The notes under the pieces: generated by a model
What the model was told of the DNA's origin: nothing
Database searches by the model: none
Seen by the model: the letters and a program-made list of their open reading frames with translations, nothing else
Translations under genes and position numbers: made by a program
NCBI RefSeq assembly: GCF_000759475.1
Contig: NZ_CP009454.1
Location: 930,001 to 994,000 of the forward strand
DNA length: 64,000 bases
Source of the DNA: Pantoea rwandensis
GTDB taxonomy: Bacteria > Pseudomonadota > Gammaproteobacteria > Enterobacterales > Enterobacteriaceae
Reading direction: 5' to 3'
Shown here: in pieces, positions 9,419 to 22,500 of the stretch
Layout: every line of letters begins with the position of its first letter
Numbering within the stretch: the stretch's first letter is position 1

Positions 9419-9886
9419 TTATTCGATGACGACGAGCGGCTCGTCAAATTCAACCGGCTGGCCGCTTTCCACCAGGATCGCCTTCACAACGCCGGATTTA
9501 TCGGCTTCGATCTGGTTCATCATTTTCATCGCTTCAACGATGCACAGGGTATCGCCTGCGTTGACTTTCTGGCCCACTTCCACGAAGGCTTTCGCATCCG
9601 GGCTTGGGGTACGGTAGAAAGTGCCGACCATCGGAGAACGCACGATGTGGCCGGTGATTTCCGGCTTAGCGGCTTCAGCCGGCGCAGCGGCTGCAGGTGC
9701 AACGGCGGTCGCCAGCGCAGGCTGCTGCATCACTGGCGCAGCGTAAGCCTGTTGCATGACCGGGTAGCCAGCGTTCGCAGGTGAACGGCTGATACGAACT
9801 GACTCTTCGCCTTCAGAGATTTCCAGCTCGGAGATGCCAGACTCTTCTACCAGTTCGATCAGTTTCTTAATTTTACGAATATCCAT
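9419..9886 (-). CDS. accB: Acetyl-CoA carboxylase, biotin carboxyl carrier protein
   Basis: Carries the biotin that shuttles carboxylate between AccC and the carboxyltransferase. It has 155 residues. An N-terminal segment (1-35) is followed by an alanine/proline-rich flexible linker (about 36-75). The C-terminal biotinyl domain has the [10 protein letters not shown] motif and the modified lysine at residue 121. The thumb insert characteristic of enteric BCCP ([20 protein letters not shown]) is present. It forms an operon with accC; aroQ ends 21 bases upstream. Confidence 0.99.
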   Translation of the reverse strand: MDIRKIKKLIELVEESGISELEISEGEESVRISRSPANAGYPVMQQAYAAPVMQQPALATAVAPAAAAPAEAAKPEITGHIVRSPMVGTFYRTPSPDAKAFVEVGQKVNAGDTLCIVEAMKMMNQIEADKSGVVKAILVESGQPVEFDEPLVVIE

Positions 9887-9907
9887 GAGTGTGGTTCCGT
9901 ACTCTGT

Positions 9908-10360
9908 TTAATTGGAATGTGACAGGCGTTTTACTGCCGTTTGTAAAGCCCATGAGTATCCATCAGCGCCAAGTCCACAGATGACGCCAGCAGATACATC
10001 AGAAAGATAGGAGTGATGTCGGAACGGTTCGCGTGCATGCACGTTTGAGAGATGCACCTCAATAAAAGGTATGCTGACCGCCAACAGGGCATCACGCAGT
10101 GCAACGCTGGTATGCGTGAACGCAGCCGGATTGATGATGATGTAATCCACATTGCCACGGGCCTCGTGAATACGATCAATCAACTGAAACTCTGCGTTAG
10201 ATTGCAAATGACTTAATTTCACATCGTGCTGTTCAGCCTGTTGCGTCAAATCGCCGACAATTTGCGCCAGCGTGGTATGACCATACTTATCAGGCTCGCG
10301 CGTTCCCAACAGATTCAGATTGGGACCGTTCAAAAGCAGTATGTGAAATTTGTGCGCCAT
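9908..10360 (-). CDS. aroQ: Type II 3-dehydroquinate dehydratase
   Basis: Third step of the shikimate pathway: trans-dehydration of 3-dehydroquinate to 3-dehydroshikimate. It forms a dodecamer. The ATG at 10358-10360 is chosen, giving 150 residues beginning [15 protein letters not shown], because a GGAGA box precedes it and the family starts here. A longer frame reaches 10459 but adds 33 residues without family similarity. The catalytic tyrosine is residue 26 in EPDKYG, and the active-site histidine lies in [19 protein letters not shown]. It is just upstream of accBC. Confidence 0.97.
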   Translation of the reverse strand: MAHKFHILLLNGPNLNLLGTREPDKYGHTTLAQIVGDLTQQAEQHDVKLSHLQSNAEFQLIDRIHEARGNVDYIIINPAAFTHTSVALRDALLAVSIPFIEVHLSNVHAREPFRHHSYLSDVSAGVICGLGADGYSWALQTAVKRLSHSN

Positions 10361-10592
10361 CTTGCTGCTATCTCCTGCAATCAGTGAGGCATCGCGTAAA
10401 ATACCGCGACATCTGCCGTTTGTCACTCCTGAGAGTGAAAAAGGCGACTTCGCTTGCAATAAAGCCGGGCATTATATCCGTTTCGTCGCAATTCGCAGCA
10501 AAATACTGGTCTTATCTGCGAAGTTGATCGGATGCGGCCCTTAGGCCACACCTTTTAACAGATCTCGTGACAGGAAAACAACCGTGCGGGGA

Positions 10593-11195
10593 TTATCGAC
10601 GCAGAAGATTACGCAACTTATTGTAACGCCAGCCTAACAACACCAAAGCCAGCAGCGCATAAATCCAGGGCTGCGGCGAGAAGACTTTCACCGACCAAAG
10701 ATAGTGGATAGGTGCGAGGATCGCGACAAGATAGATGCCGTTGTGCAGGGTTTGCCAGCGGCGACCCAGTTTACGTTGTGCGCGCTGGAACGAGGTGATG
10801 GCTAAAGTAAACAGCACCAGCCAGCAGATCATACCCAGTAACAGATAAGGGCGCGAAATGATCTCACTCCCCAGTAACTGCAGATGGTTGTAACCCAGCT
10901 CCAGCAGGTAATAGCTGGTCAAATGCAAACATGCCCAGGCAAAACACCATACGCCCAGCAGGCGGCGAGTGCGTATCAGCAACGGTTGTTTCAGGTAGCG
11001 CGTTAATGGCGTCACCAGCAGCGTCGCCAGCAGTAATTTTAACGCCATTCTGCCGGTAAAATGCTGGATATCTTTCGCAGGATCGGCACTTAACCAACCC
11101 TGGCTGGCAGCCATAAACAGATACACAAACGGCAGGAAAGCCGCGAGATGCAGCACCACTTTTAACAGGGTGATATGGCGTAACGTCAGTCGCAC
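10593..11195 (-). CDS. msrQ: MsrQ, heme-binding membrane subunit of the periplasmic methionine sulfoxide reductase
   Basis: Inner-membrane b-type cytochrome (YedZ) that passes electrons from the quinone pool or flavin reductase to MsrP. It has 200 residues and about six membrane helices of the ferric-reductase-like domain. Candidate heme-ligand histidines sit in [17 protein letters not shown] and [18 protein letters not shown]. The GTG start directly follows the msrP stop with no gap, so the pair is translationally coupled. In E. coli K-12 msrPQ lies elsewhere on the chromosome. Confidence 0.96.
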   Translation of the reverse strand: MRLTLRHITLLKVVLHLAAFLPFVYLFMAASQGWLSADPAKDIQHFTGRMALKLLLATLLVTPLTRYLKQPLLIRTRRLLGVWCFAWACLHLTSYYLLELGYNHLQLLGSEIISRPYLLLGMICWLVLFTLAITSFQRAQRKLGRRWQTLHNGIYLVAILAPIHYLWSVKVFSPQPWIYALLALVLLGWRYNKLRNLLRR

Positions 11196-12200
11196 TCAGT
11201 AGTTCTCCCGTAAATCGAGCCCGCGATACAGTGAAGCCACCTCTTTAGCGTAGCCGTTAAACAGCAGGGTTGGCTGGCGTTCGACATTGAGAATACCGCC
11301 GGAACCAATAAAACGTTCTGTGGCTTGCGACCAGCGTGGATGATTCACATGTGGGTTAACGTTGGCATAAAAACCATATTCATTATTGGCGATTTGGTTC
11401 CAGGTTGTCGGGGGCTGATCGCGCGTCAGTGTGATCTTCACGATGGACTTGATGCCCTTGAAACCATATTTCCACGGCACCGTCAGGCGAATCGGGGCGC
11501 CATTTTGTGGCGGCAGCGCTTTGCCGTACACGCCGGTGCTTAACAGTGTGAGAGGGTGCATTGCTTCATCGAGGCGTAATCCTTCCACATAGGGGTAATC
11601 CAGCCCACCGCCGATAAAGCGATCTTTCTGCCCAGGCATTTGATCCGGCGCATATAACGTCTGAAAGGCGACAAAGCGGGCATTGCTGGTGGGTTCAGCC
11701 AATTTGAGTAATTTATTCAGCTCTAAGCCCACCCAGGGGATCACCATCGACCACGCTTCAACACAGCGCATGCGATAAATACGCTGCTCCATGGCAAAAC
11801 GTTTAAAGATATCGTCCATATCCAGCGTGATCGGTTTCGCCACTTCACCTTCAATGCGCAACTGCCAGGGTTCGGTTTTCAGCGTGCCGGCGTTGGCGGC
11901 AGGATCGGCTTTATCCAGGCCAAACTCATAAAAGTTGTTGTAGCCGGAAACCTTGTCAAACGGCGTCATGGGCAAATCAGCTTGCCACTGCGCGGGTTTG
12001 GTAAATTGCAGATCGCGACCTGCGGGGGCGGGTGGGCGGTCATTGCCTTTGAACCAGCTCAGCACATCTGCCTGCGCCGCGCCGGGCAAACTTGCCGCAG
12101 CTGCGCCTAATCCCAGCGCTTTCAACACCTGACGGCGGCGCATATTAAAGATGCTCTCGGGCGTCACGTCGGATTCGGTAAGGTATTGCTTCAGCTTCAT
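11196..12200 (-). CDS. msrP: MsrP, periplasmic molybdopterin methionine sulfoxide reductase
   Basis: Molybdenum-cofactor enzyme (YedY) that repairs oxidised methionines in periplasmic proteins. The ATG at 12198-12200 is chosen over upstream starts: it has a GGAG box and gives 334 residues, the E. coli length, starting [16 protein letters not shown] twin-arginine signal ([10 protein letters not shown]) follows, with cleavage near AQA, so it is exported folded by Tat. The cofactor cysteine lies in [15 protein letters not shown]. It is coupled to msrQ and divergent from csrD. Confidence 0.97.
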   Translation of the reverse strand: MKLKQYLTESDVTPESIFNMRRRQVLKALGLGAAAASLPGAAQADVLSWFKGNDRPPAPAGRDLQFTKPAQWQADLPMTPFDKVSGYNNFYEFGLDKADPAANAGTLKTEPWQLRIEGEVAKPITLDMDDIFKRFAMEQRIYRMRCVEAWSMVIPWVGLELNKLLKLAEPTSNARFVAFQTLYAPDQMPGQKDRFIGGGLDYPYVEGLRLDEAMHPLTLLSTGVYGKALPPQNGAPIRLTVPWKYGFKGIKSIVKITLTRDQPPTTWNQIANNEYGFYANVNPHVNHPRWSQATERFIGSGGILNVERQPTLLFNGYAKEVASLYRGLDLRENY

Positions 12201-12524
12201 GACATTCTCCGGCGAAAAAGGTGTGGTACTCAGCATGATCAACTCACGCTGGACACGCCACTTTGCCCGGAAAAATATGAAATTTCCTGGCGAAAGCGCT
12301 CTGTTGAGAATAGGACGAAAAAGCCCGTGTGAAACGCAAGCCATCACACTTTGCGGCTATACTCGCGCCGCAGGGCCGATTAGCATGGCGCACCGCCTAA
12401 TTTGATGCGCGTCTGGCGCTGATTCAGACGATGTTTTGTGCTATTTTGCTCAGGTTTACGCCAATGAGCAGGTTGGCGCCGTTGGATGGCGACCGTTCAG
12501 AACCGCAGTGATACAGGCACAGGG
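12201..12524. other. Divergent msrP/csrD intergenic region (324 bp)
   Basis: The region must carry promoters for msrPQ leftwards and csrD rightwards. I see no convincing dyad operator or RNA gene. Open frames extend from msrP to about 12347 and from csrD to 12486, but they lack family similarity. Confidence 0.5.
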
Positions 12525-14471
12525 ATGCGATTAACAACAAAGTTTTCTGCGTTTATTACATTATTAAGCTTACTGGCAATGTTATTGATGCTGGTCGGCT
12601 GCGCTTTTAGTTTTATCTGGTTATCGCAACAGCGCGTAGAAACACGCGTCAATACGCTAGCGACCGAAGTCGATAAAGCGCTGACAACGCAATCGCCACA
12701 AGAACTGACGCAGTGGTTGACGCGCATCATGCCGGTGATCAATGCGGAACAGATTGAGATGCATAACGGCAATACCGTGGTGTTTCAACTCGCTCGCCAT
12801 GAAAATCCTATGCTTGAAGATGAGCCGAATCGTTTTATTCAGTTCGATCTTCCGTTGGTGCACTCTCCCGGCCTTGAACTGCGAGTAGTGGTACTCGATC
12901 CTGCGAAAACCTGGTTCCGCTCCTTTACCGGTGCCTATACGCTGATTGTCCTGCTCAGCGTGGTGGCCATTATGTCCGCTTTATTGGTGATGACGCATCG
13001 TTGGATCAATCGTCGCTGGCAGCACATGGAGCGTTTAGAAGCACGCTCCGAGCGCATTCTGGCGGGTGAGCGCGTGCCCTCCGTCGGGCATTATGCCGAA
13101 TGGCCGCCAAAAGCCAGTCGCGCCATTGACACATTACTTAACGATCTTCAGGAAGCGGGCGAGCAGCGCCTGCGCATTGATACGCTTATCCGCACGTTTG
13201 CCGCACAGGATTCACGCACCGGCCTGAATAACCGCCTGTTCTTTGATAACCAGTTAGCCACGCTGCTGGAAGATCAGGAAGATGTGGGCACGCATGGCGT
13301 GGTGATGATGGTGCGTCTGCCCGATCTCGACACGCTGCATGAAACGCTGGGCCAAACGCTGGTGGATGAATACCTATTTGACCTGATTAATATGCTGTCG
13401 ACTTTTGTTCTGCGCTATCCAGGCGCTTTACTGGCACGCTACTTCCGCAGCGATTTTGCCGTTTTATTGCCGCACCGCACGCTTAAAGAGGCCAACAGTA
13501 TCGCCGATCAGTTGATCAACGCGGTCGACTCATTGCCGCCGATGCGTATGGTCGATCGCGATGATTTAATCCACATTGGCATCAGTGCGTGGCGCAGCGG
13601 AGAAACCGTGCCGCAGGTGATGGAAAATGTCGAGATGGCGACCCGTCGTGCCGCTTTGCAGGGCGGTAACAGTTGGTCAGTCGGTGAAGGCAATACCTTA
13701 GACATGGGGCGTGGTAGCGTGCGCTGGCGAACGCTGCTGGAAAACACCCTTAATCGCGGCGGCCCACGTCTTTACCAAAAACCGGCCGTATTGCTGGATG
13801 GCAAAGTACACCACCGTGAAATGCTGGCGCGCGTGTTCGATGGCGACAAAGAAGTGGTGTCGGCCGAGTATATGCCGCTGGTGCTGCAACTTGGTTTGAC
13901 CGACAGTTGGGATCGCCAACTGGTGACGCGAATCGCGGCACTCTCTGAAGTGTGGCCTGATGAAACACTGGCTTTACCCGTCAATATTGACTCCTTATTA
14001 CAGCGCCCATTCCAGCGCTGGCTGCAAAAGCTTTTGCTGCAATGTACAAAATCGCAAAGAAAACGTTTTTTATTTGAACTTGCTGAGGCGGATGTTTGTC
14101 AACACATCAATCGCTTAGTACCGGTTTTCCAAATGTTGACCGCGTTTGGTTGTCGTGTGGCGGTGGATCAGGCGGGTATGACCGTGGTGAGCAGTGCTTA
14201 TATCAAGCAGTTCCCAATCGAAGTGATCAAACTCGATCCTGGGCTGGTACGTAATATTGAACGTCGTACTGAAAACCAGTTATTTGTGCAAAGTTTACTG
14301 GAAGTATGCAAATCCACCTCGACACAAGTTTTTGCTGCGGGCGTGCGTACGCGCGCGGAGTGGCAAACGCTGGCGAATCTGGGCGTGGCAGGTGGGCAAG
14401 GCGACTTCTTTGCCCCATCATTGCCGGTGAACAGTAACGTGAAAAAACATTCACAACGTTATCGAATTTAG
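12525..14471 (+). CDS. csrD: CsrD, RNase E specificity factor for CsrB/CsrC decay
   Basis: Inner-membrane regulator that targets the CsrB/C small RNAs for RNase E cleavage, and so controls free CsrA. The ATG at 12525 gives 648 residues starting MRLTTKFSAFITLLSLL, as in the family; an in-frame ATG at 12486 is possible, and neither has a strong ribosome site. Two membrane helices (about 10-35 and 145-170) flank a periplasmic part. The GGDEF domain is degenerate (RSDF in place of GGDEF), and the EAL domain has ELAEAD instead of EAL. Both therefore look non-catalytic, as is known for CsrD. Confidence 0.95.
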   Translation: MRLTTKFSAFITLLSLLAMLLMLVGCAFSFIWLSQQRVETRVNTLATEVDKALTTQSPQELTQWLTRIMPVINAEQIEMHNGNTVVFQLARHENPMLEDEPNRFIQFDLPLVHSPGLELRVVVLDPAKTWFRSFTGAYTLIVLLSVVAIMSALLVMTHRWINRRWQHMERLEARSERILAGERVPSVGHYAEWPPKASRAIDTLLNDLQEAGEQRLRIDTLIRTFAAQDSRTGLNNRLFFDNQLATLLEDQEDVGTHGVVMMVRLPDLDTLHETLGQTLVDEYLFDLINMLSTFVLRYPGALLARYFRSDFAVLLPHRTLKEANSIADQLINAVDSLPPMRMVDRDDLIHIGISAWRSGETVPQVMENVEMATRRAALQGGNSWSVGEGNTLDMGRGSVRWRTLLENTLNRGGPRLYQKPAVLLDGKVHHREMLARVFDGDKEVVSAEYMPLVLQLGLTDSWDRQLVTRIAALSEVWPDETLALPVNIDSLLQRPFQRWLQKLLLQCTKSQRKRFLFELAEADVCQHINRLVPVFQMLTAFGCRVAVDQAGMTVVSSAYIKQFPIEVIKLDPGLVRNIERRTENQLFVQSLLEVCKSTSTQVFAAGVRTRAEWQTLANLGVAGGQGDFFAPSLPVNSNVKKHSQRYRI

Positions 14472-15825
<1,354 letters not shown>

Positions 15826-15970
15826 ATCCTCATCGGCTGAGACCGTGGTCAAATTGCGCAGGGAGTCGCGCCTATCGACGCTGCGCACGACGGCGAGATG
15901 CGTCCAGCCCTGGAGGCGTTAGTCATAAGACTGGCGCTTCTTCCCTGATGTCGAGGAACACGCAGAATTT

Positions 15971-17005
15971 ATGAAGCCGATTTTTAGCAGGGGGCCTTCC
16001 CTGCAGTTGCGTCTCTTTCTGGCAGTCATTGTGGCTATCGCGATTATTATCGCAGACAGTCGCGTGAGCTCCTTCTCCCAGATCCGCAACTACCTGGACA
16101 CGTCGGTAAGTCCATTTTACTTTCTGGCCAATGGGCCGCGACAGCTTCTTGACGGTGTCTCAGAAACGCTGGCTTCACGCCAGCAGCTCGAGCTGGAAAA
16201 CAAAGCGCTGCGCCGTGAGCTCTTCCTGAAAAACAGTGACCTGCTGATGCTGGGGCAATACAAGCAGGAAAACGCACGTCTGCGTGAGCTGCTCGGCTCG
16301 CCGCTGCGTCAGGATGAGCACAAGATGGTGACCCAGGTGATTTCAACCGGCACCGATCCGTATACCGATCAGGTCGTTATCGACAAAGGCAGCGTAAACG
16401 GTGTTTACGAAGGCCAGCCGGTGATCAGTGATAAAGGTGTAGTGGGTCAGGTGGTGGCTGTGGGTCAGGTGACCAGCCGCGTACTGCTGATTTGTGATGC
16501 TTCGCATGCGTTGCCGATTCAGGTGTTACGTAATGATATTCGCGTGATTGCGGCGGGTAACGGCTGCAGCGAAGACTTGCAGCTGGAACATCTGCCGGGC
16601 AACACTGACATTCGTGTTGGCGATGTGCTGGTGACGTCAGGCCTCGGTGGACGTTTCCCTGAAGGCTACCCGGTTGGCGTGGTCTCTTCCGTGAAAGTCG
16701 ATACCCAACGTGCCTACACCGTGATTCAGGCGCATCCAACGGCAGGCCTGCAACGTCTGCGTTACCTGCTGCTGTTGTGGGGCGCGGATAAGAATGGCGA
16801 CATGCCAATGGCACCAGATGAAGTTCACCGCGTGGCGAATGAGCGTCTGATGCAGATGATGCCGCAGGTCTTGCCGCCAGCGGGCGAAATGGGCCCACCG
16901 GCACCGGATATGATGCAGCCTGCGCAGCAAATGGGGGCGCCGGCACCCGCTAACAGCAGTCGTTCGCAAGGGATCCCAGCGAGCACACGCGGAGGCCAGC
17001 CTTGA
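15971..17005 (+). CDS. mreC: Cell-shape protein MreC
   Basis: Bitopic membrane protein whose periplasmic domain dimerises and links MreB to RodA/PBP2. It has 344 residues. A cytoplasmic N-terminus is followed by a membrane helix (about 13-32), a periplasmic coiled coil (about 65-108), then two beta-barrel domains (about 112-275). A low-complexity tail rich in proline, methionine and glutamine (about 285-344) varies between species. It ends in a 4-base overlap with mreD. Confidence 0.98.
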   Translation: MKPIFSRGPSLQLRLFLAVIVAIAIIIADSRVSSFSQIRNYLDTSVSPFYFLANGPRQLLDGVSETLASRQQLELENKALRRELFLKNSDLLMLGQYKQENARLRELLGSPLRQDEHKMVTQVISTGTDPYTDQVVIDKGSVNGVYEGQPVISDKGVVGQVVAVGQVTSRVLLICDASHALPIQVLRNDIRVIAAGNGCSEDLQLEHLPGNTDIRVGDVLVTSGLGGRFPEGYPVGVVSSVKVDTQRAYTVIQAHPTAGLQRLRYLLLLWGADKNGDMPMAPDEVHRVANERLMQMMPQVLPPAGEMGPPAPDMMQPAQQMGAPAPANSSRSQGIPASTRGGQP

Positions 17006-17490
17006 GTCGATACCGCAGCCAGGGCCGATGGGTTATCTGGCTGTCCTTTCTGATTGCCCTCATTCTGCAAATCATGCCCTGGCCGGAACAAATCTACATG
17101 TTCCGGCCTTCATGGCTTTTGTTGATCCTGGTTTACTGGGTTCTGGCATTGCCGCACCGGGTTAATGTGGGTACAGGCTTCTTTTTAGGGGCCGTGATGG
17201 ACCTGGTGGCCGGTTCGACGCTGGGGGTGCGCGCGCTGGCGTTCAGCATCATCGCGTATCTGGTGGCCTTCAAATTTCAGCTATTCCGAAATCTGGCGTT
17301 GTGGCAGCAGGCATTAATGGTTATGGTGCTGTCGCTTGCGGTGGATGTAATTGTTTTCTGGGCTGAATTCCTGGTGATCAACGTCTCATTCCGCCCGGAA
17401 ATCTTCTGGAGCAGTGTGGTCGACGGCATTCTATGGCCCTGGCTATTCTTATTAATGAGAAAGATTCGCCGTCAGTTCGCTGTTCAGTAA
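17002..17490 (+). CDS. mreD: Cell-shape protein MreD
   Basis: Integral membrane partner of MreB and MreC in the elongasome. It has 162 residues and about five or six hydrophobic segments. The start is TTG at 17002, overlapping the mreC stop in TTGA. It is supported by GGAGG at 16991-16995 and by the family N-terminus [15 protein letters not shown]. The rare start and overlap suggest translation coupled to mreC at reduced level. yhdE starts 8 bases after it. Confidence 0.97.
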   Translation: MSRYRSQGRWVIWLSFLIALILQIMPWPEQIYMFRPSWLLLILVYWVLALPHRVNVGTGFFLGAVMDLVAGSTLGVRALAFSIIAYLVAFKFQLFRNLALWQQALMVMVLSLAVDVIVFWAEFLVINVSFRPEIFWSSVVDGILWPWLFLLMRKIRRQFAVQ

Positions 17491-17498
17491 GGAAGACT

Positions 17499-18092
17499 AT
17501 GATAAGCCTGTATCTCGCATCCGGTTCACCGCGTCGACGTGAACTGCTCACGCAACTGGGTCTGCAGTTTGAACGTCTGGTTACCGACGTTGAAGAGCAG
17601 CGCCAGCCAGAGGAAGCGGCGGAAGTGTATGTTCGCCGTCTGGCTTTGGATAAAGCGCGTGCTGGCGTGGCGGTCGCGCCGCAGGATTTACCGGTGCTGG
17701 GTGCAGATACCATCGTGGTACTCAACAATAACGTGCTGGAAAAGCCGCGCGATGCTGCACACGCAGCGCAGATGTTGAGTCAACTCTCCGGGCAAACGCA
17801 TCAGGTGATGACTGCCGTCGCGCTGGCTGACAGTGCACGCGAGCTGGATTGCCTTGTCACTACTGACGTGACATTCCGCAATATCACGGCAGAAGAAATC
17901 TCGCACTATATTGCCAGCGGCGAGCCGATGGACAAAGCCGGCGCGTACGGAATACAAGGTCTGGGCGGCAACTTTGTCCGCAAGATTAATGGAAGCTATC
18001 ACGCCGTAGTGGGATTACCGCTGGTTGAAACCAATGAGTTGCTGAGCCACTTTCAGTCACTGCGTGCGTTAAGGGGACAAGATGACGGCTGA
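17499..18092 (+). CDS. yhdE: Maf-family nucleotide pyrophosphatase YhdE (dTTP/UTP/m5U)
   Basis: House-cleaning enzyme that hydrolyses dTTP, UTP and modified pyrimidine triphosphates to monophosphates. The ATG at 17499 gives 197 residues, the E. coli length; a longer frame opens at 17433 inside mreD and is rejected. The Maf signature [16 protein letters not shown] is at the N-terminus, and the conserved lysine/aspartate region [16 protein letters not shown] near 140-160. It overlaps the start of rng by 11 bases, so the two are coupled in the mre-rng transcript. Confidence 0.97.
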   Translation: MISLYLASGSPRRRELLTQLGLQFERLVTDVEEQRQPEEAAEVYVRRLALDKARAGVAVAPQDLPVLGADTIVVLNNNVLEKPRDAAHAAQMLSQLSGQTHQVMTAVALADSARELDCLVTTDVTFRNITAEEISHYIASGEPMDKAGAYGIQGLGGNFVRKINGSYHAVVGLPLVETNELLSHFQSLRALRGQDDG

Positions 18093-19551
18093 GTTGCTGG
18101 TTAACGTTACACCTTCTGAAACCCGTGTTGCCTATATTGATGGCGGCATTCTGCAGGAAATTCACATCGAGCGCGAAGCACGGCGCGGTATCGTAGGGAA
18201 TATCTATAAGGGTCGCATTAGCCGCGTTTTGCCCGGCATGCAGGCCGCGTTTGTTGATATTGGCATGGATAAAGCCGCCTTTCTGCACGCTTCTGACATC
18301 ATGCCGCACACCGAATGCGTGGCGGGTGATGAGAAGAAAAACTTCGTCGTACGCGATATTAGCGAGTTGGTGCGTCCCGGCCAGGATTTAGTGGTACAGG
18401 TGGTGAAAGATCCGCTCGGCACCAAAGGCGCGCGCCTTACCACCGATATTACGCTGCCTTCACGTTATCTGGTGTTTATGCCAGGCGCATCGCATGTGGG
18501 TGTTTCCCAGCGTATTGAAAGCGAAGCGGAGCGTGATCGCTTGAAAGCGGTCGTTTCCGCCTACTGCGACGACCTCGGCGGTTTCATTATTCGTACTGCT
18601 GCTGAAGGCATCTGTGAGGAAGACCTGGCGCAGGATGCCGCGTTCCTCAAGCGTCTCTGGACCAAAGTCAGCGAGCGTAAGAAACGTAACCAGACGCGCT
18701 GTCTGCTGTACGGCGAGTTAGCATTGGCACAGCGCGTGTTGCGCGACTTTGCCGGCGCAGCGCTGGATCGCATTCGCGTGGATTCACGTCTGACCTGCGA
18801 TCTGCTGGTGGAATTTACCGGCGAATATATCCCGGAAATGGCCAGCAAGCTGGAGCTGTACAGCGGCAAACAGCCAATCTTCGATCTGTTTGATGTTGAG
18901 AATGAAATCCAGCGCTCACTGGAGCGCAAGGTTGAACTCAAGTCGGGCGGCTATCTGATCATCGATCAAACCGAAGCCATGACCACCGTCGATATCAATA
19001 CCGGTGCATTTGTTGGGCATCGTAATCTCGACGAAACCATCTTCAACACCAACATTGAAGCCACGCAGGCGATTGCTCGCCAGCTGCGTCTGCGCAATTT
19101 GGGCGGCATTATCATCATCGATTTTATCGACATGAGTAATGACGACCATCGTCGCCGCGTACTGCATTCGCTGGAAAGTGCGCTGAGCAAAGATCGGGTG
19201 AAAACCGGTATCAACGGCTTCTCGGCGCTTGGTCTGGTGGAAATGACGCGTAAGCGCACGCGGGAAAGTATTGAACATGTGCTCTGTGCCGATTGCCCGG
19301 TGTGCAAAGGGCGCGGCACGCTGAAAACGGTGGAAACGGTCTGCTACGAAATCATGCGCGAAATCGTGCGTGTGCATCATGCTTATGATTCCGATCGCTT
19401 CCTCGTTTATGTTTCCCCGGCAGTGGGCGAGGCGTTAAAAAGCGAAGAGTCACATGCGCTGGCTGAAGTGGAAATCTTTGTCGGTAAGCAGGTTAAAGTT
19501 CATGTTGAGCCGCTCTATACTCAGGAGCAGTTTGACGTTGTCATGATGTAA
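18082..19551 (+). CDS. rng: Ribonuclease G
   Basis: Endoribonuclease related to the catalytic half of RNase E. It matures the 5' end of 16S rRNA and helps turn over selected mRNAs. It has 489 residues. An S1 RNA-binding domain (about 36-128) is followed by the DNase-I-like catalytic domain, with conserved aspartates in [10 protein letters not shown] and IIIIDFIDM. The zinc-link [11 protein letters not shown] that joins dimers lies near residue 405. It has no degradosome-scaffold tail, which separates it from RNase E. It overlaps yhdE and precedes yhdP. Confidence 0.98.
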   Translation: MTAELLVNVTPSETRVAYIDGGILQEIHIEREARRGIVGNIYKGRISRVLPGMQAAFVDIGMDKAAFLHASDIMPHTECVAGDEKKNFVVRDISELVRPGQDLVVQVVKDPLGTKGARLTTDITLPSRYLVFMPGASHVGVSQRIESEAERDRLKAVVSAYCDDLGGFIIRTAAEGICEEDLAQDAAFLKRLWTKVSERKKRNQTRCLLYGELALAQRVLRDFAGAALDRIRVDSRLTCDLLVEFTGEYIPEMASKLELYSGKQPIFDLFDVENEIQRSLERKVELKSGGYLIIDQTEAMTTVDINTGAFVGHRNLDETIFNTNIEATQAIARQLRLRNLGGIIIIDFIDMSNDDHRRRVLHSLESALSKDRVKTGINGFSALGLVEMTRKRTRESIEHVLCADCPVCKGRGTLKTVETVCYEIMREIVRVHHAYDSDRFLVYVSPAVGEALKSEESHALAEVEIFVGKQVKVHVEPLYTQEQFDVVMM

Positions 19552-19598
19552 GTCGTGATGCTGAACGCCGTTATTCAACGGGAAGCAAGGAGAGGTGC

Positions 19599-22500
19599 GT
19601 GAGGCGGTTGCCGAGGATTTTGTTACTGCTGCTCGCCGCAATCATCGTTATTGTGGCGCTGCTAGTCAGCGGGTTGCGCCTCGTGATGCCGCATCTCAAC
19701 AGCTATCGCAGCGACATACTGCAGACGATTTCACGCGTCAGCGGAGTGACGGTGGATGCCAGCGAGCTGCAGGGTAAATGGGAGAACTTCGGCCCAACCC
19801 TGCAGGTGCGCAATCTCAACGTTGTGATGCCGGAAGATGGCAAACTCACCATTGGCCGTGTAAATCTGGCGCTTAACGTCTGGCAATCGCTGCTGCACTG
19901 GCGTTGGCAGTTCCGTGATCTGACCTTCTGGCAATTGCGCCTCGAAACCAATCATCCGCTGCTCACCAGCGATCAACAAAAAAACAGCTTTAAGCCGGCG
20001 CAAATCAACGATCTGTTTCTACGCCAGTTTGACCACTTTGATCTGCGTGATAGCAGCATCCGTTTTCTCACGCCCTCTGGCCAGCACGCTGAGCTGGCGA
20101 TCCCGCGTCTGACCTGGCTCAACGAAAGCACGCGTCACCGCGCGGAAGGGGAAGTTAATCTCTCCAGTTTTACGGGGCAGCACGGTGTGGTGCAGGTGCG
20201 ACTCGATCTCAACGATACCAACGGATTACTCAACGATGGCCGCATCTGGATGCAAGCGGATGACGTCGATGTGCGCCCGTGGATCGGTCCGTGGCTGCGT
20301 GACAATACCAGCCTCGAAAGTGCCCGCTTCAGCCTTGCAGCGTGGGTGAATCTGCGTGATGGCGATGTCTACGCCGGTGACCTGTTGCTCAGTAAAGGCG
20401 GTGCACGCTGGCGCGGCGAACAGGGCGATCACCAGCTGCAGGTCGATGGCTTAACCGCGCATCTGGCGCGTTTCCAAAATGGCTGGAGTTTGTCCGTCCC
20501 GCAAACCCGACTCAGCACCGATGGCATCGCCTGGGCGCCGGGGCACTTCTCACTTCTGTGGAAGCCCGAAGACCAGCAGATGCTGGGCGCTAACAGTGGT
20601 GCGGAAGTGCGTGTCCGTGCCACCCAACTGGATCTGGAGCGTCTGGCACCATTGGTGCCGCTGTTCAAACCCTTATCCCCTGCGTTACTGGATAACTGGC
20701 GTGCATTGCAGCCGCGCGGCAACATCGATGCGCTGGCGCTGGATATTCCGCTCAATCAGCCCGAGCAAACCCGCCTGCAAGCCAAATGGCGCAACCTGGC
20801 GTGGCAGCATTGGGAGCTGTTGCCGGGGATCAGCAATCTCAACGGTACCGCCAGCGGCAGCGTGAGTAACGGTCGGTTGGATGTGACGATGGGACAAGCG
20901 GAAGTGCCTTATGGCGACATGTTCCAGGCGCCACTGCAAATTCAACAGATCACTGGCAAGCTGAACTGGCAGCGCGATGCCAGCGGCCTGACGCTGGACG
21001 GTCAGAATCTTGATGTTCAGGCACGTTCCCTGTGGGCGCGCGGTGATTTCCGCTATCAGCAAAATGTCGGCAAAGCGCCACAGCTGGATATTCTGGCGGG
21101 CATTCGCGTCACCGATGCGGGTGATGCCTGGCGCTACTTCCCGGAACCGCTAATGGGCCATGATCTGACCCATTTCCTCAGCGAGTCGATCAAAGGCGGG
21201 AAAGTGGACAATGCCACGCTGTTGTTCGCCGGTAATCCCAGCCTGTTCCCGTTTAAGCACAATGACGGCATGTTTGAAGTGTGGGTGCCGCTGCGTCAAT
21301 CCACTTTCCAGTTCCAGCCCGGTTGGCCAGCGCTGGAAAACCTCGATATCGACCTCGATTTTGTTAACGACGGCCTGTGGATGAAAGCCGAGAAAACCAA
21401 ATTGGGGGAAGTGGATGCACGGAACGTCAGCGCGGTGATCCCGGACTATCTCAAAGAGAAGTTGATCATCAATGGCGATCTTAGCGGTCAGGGCAAGCAG
21501 ATTGCCGATTACTTCGAACAGACGCCTTTGAAATCGACGTTGGGCGCGGCACTGCAGCAGCTGCAAATCGGTGGCAATGTGCGCGGTTCATTGAATCTCG
21601 ATATTCCGCTGGATGGTGAATTGGTGCATGCCAGCGGGAATGTGGTGATGAACAATAACAGCCTGCACATCAAGCCGTTAAACACCACGCTGGAAAATCT
21701 CACCGGGCGCTTCCGCTACAACAACGGCAATCTCGAAAGTGAAGATATGCAGGCTAACTGGTTCGGTCAGCCCACCGGCGTCCGTTTTTCTACCACTGAG
21801 AATCCTGACAACTTCGGCGTCAACGTGAAGTTATTGGGCGACTGGCAGCCGTCGAAACTGAAAGTATTGCCGGCCAGTGTCAGCAGTCAGTTGAGCGGCA
21901 GTTTGCCGTGGCAGGGCAATGTCGACATCACGCTGCCACACAATGGTGGTGCGACCTATAAAGTCGATTTGCAGGGTGAGGGCAAAACAGTAAGCAGTCA
22001 CTTACCTGCGCCGCTGGATAAGCAGGCGGGCGAAGCAATGCCCATCGCCATCAACGCCACCGGTGACCTTAAAGGATTCACGCTAAGCGGCAGCGTGCGT
22101 GAGCACAACCGTTTTAACAGCCGCTGGATTCTCGAACCCCAGCTGCGCGTGGATCGCGGCATCTGGCTCAACGATGCGAAAAGCACGCCGAAGCTGCCAG
22201 AAAAACGCGGGATGGAACTCAATTTACCACCGTTGGATGGTGAAGCCTGGATGGGGCTAATGGCGGGAAGCAGTGGTTCGCGTAATGCTCAGGGCGAAAC
22301 GGAAGTGGGCGGCGCGCTGTTACCGGGCGATGTGACTCTGCGGACACCGGCACTGATGCTCGGTGGCCAGCAGTGGCATGACGTTAATGCCACCGTCACG
22401 CAAGGGCCGACTGGCAACACGCAACTTCAGCTGGAAAGCCGCGAAGCGCGCGGCAGTTTGCAAACCGCACAGCATGCGCCATGGCAGATCGACCTTAGCT

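Noticed and set aside
13340..14440. CsrD as an active diguanylate cyclase or phosphodiesterase
   Set aside because: The GGDEF and EAL signature residues are replaced (RSDF, ELAEAD). Inactivity is the known state of CsrD.
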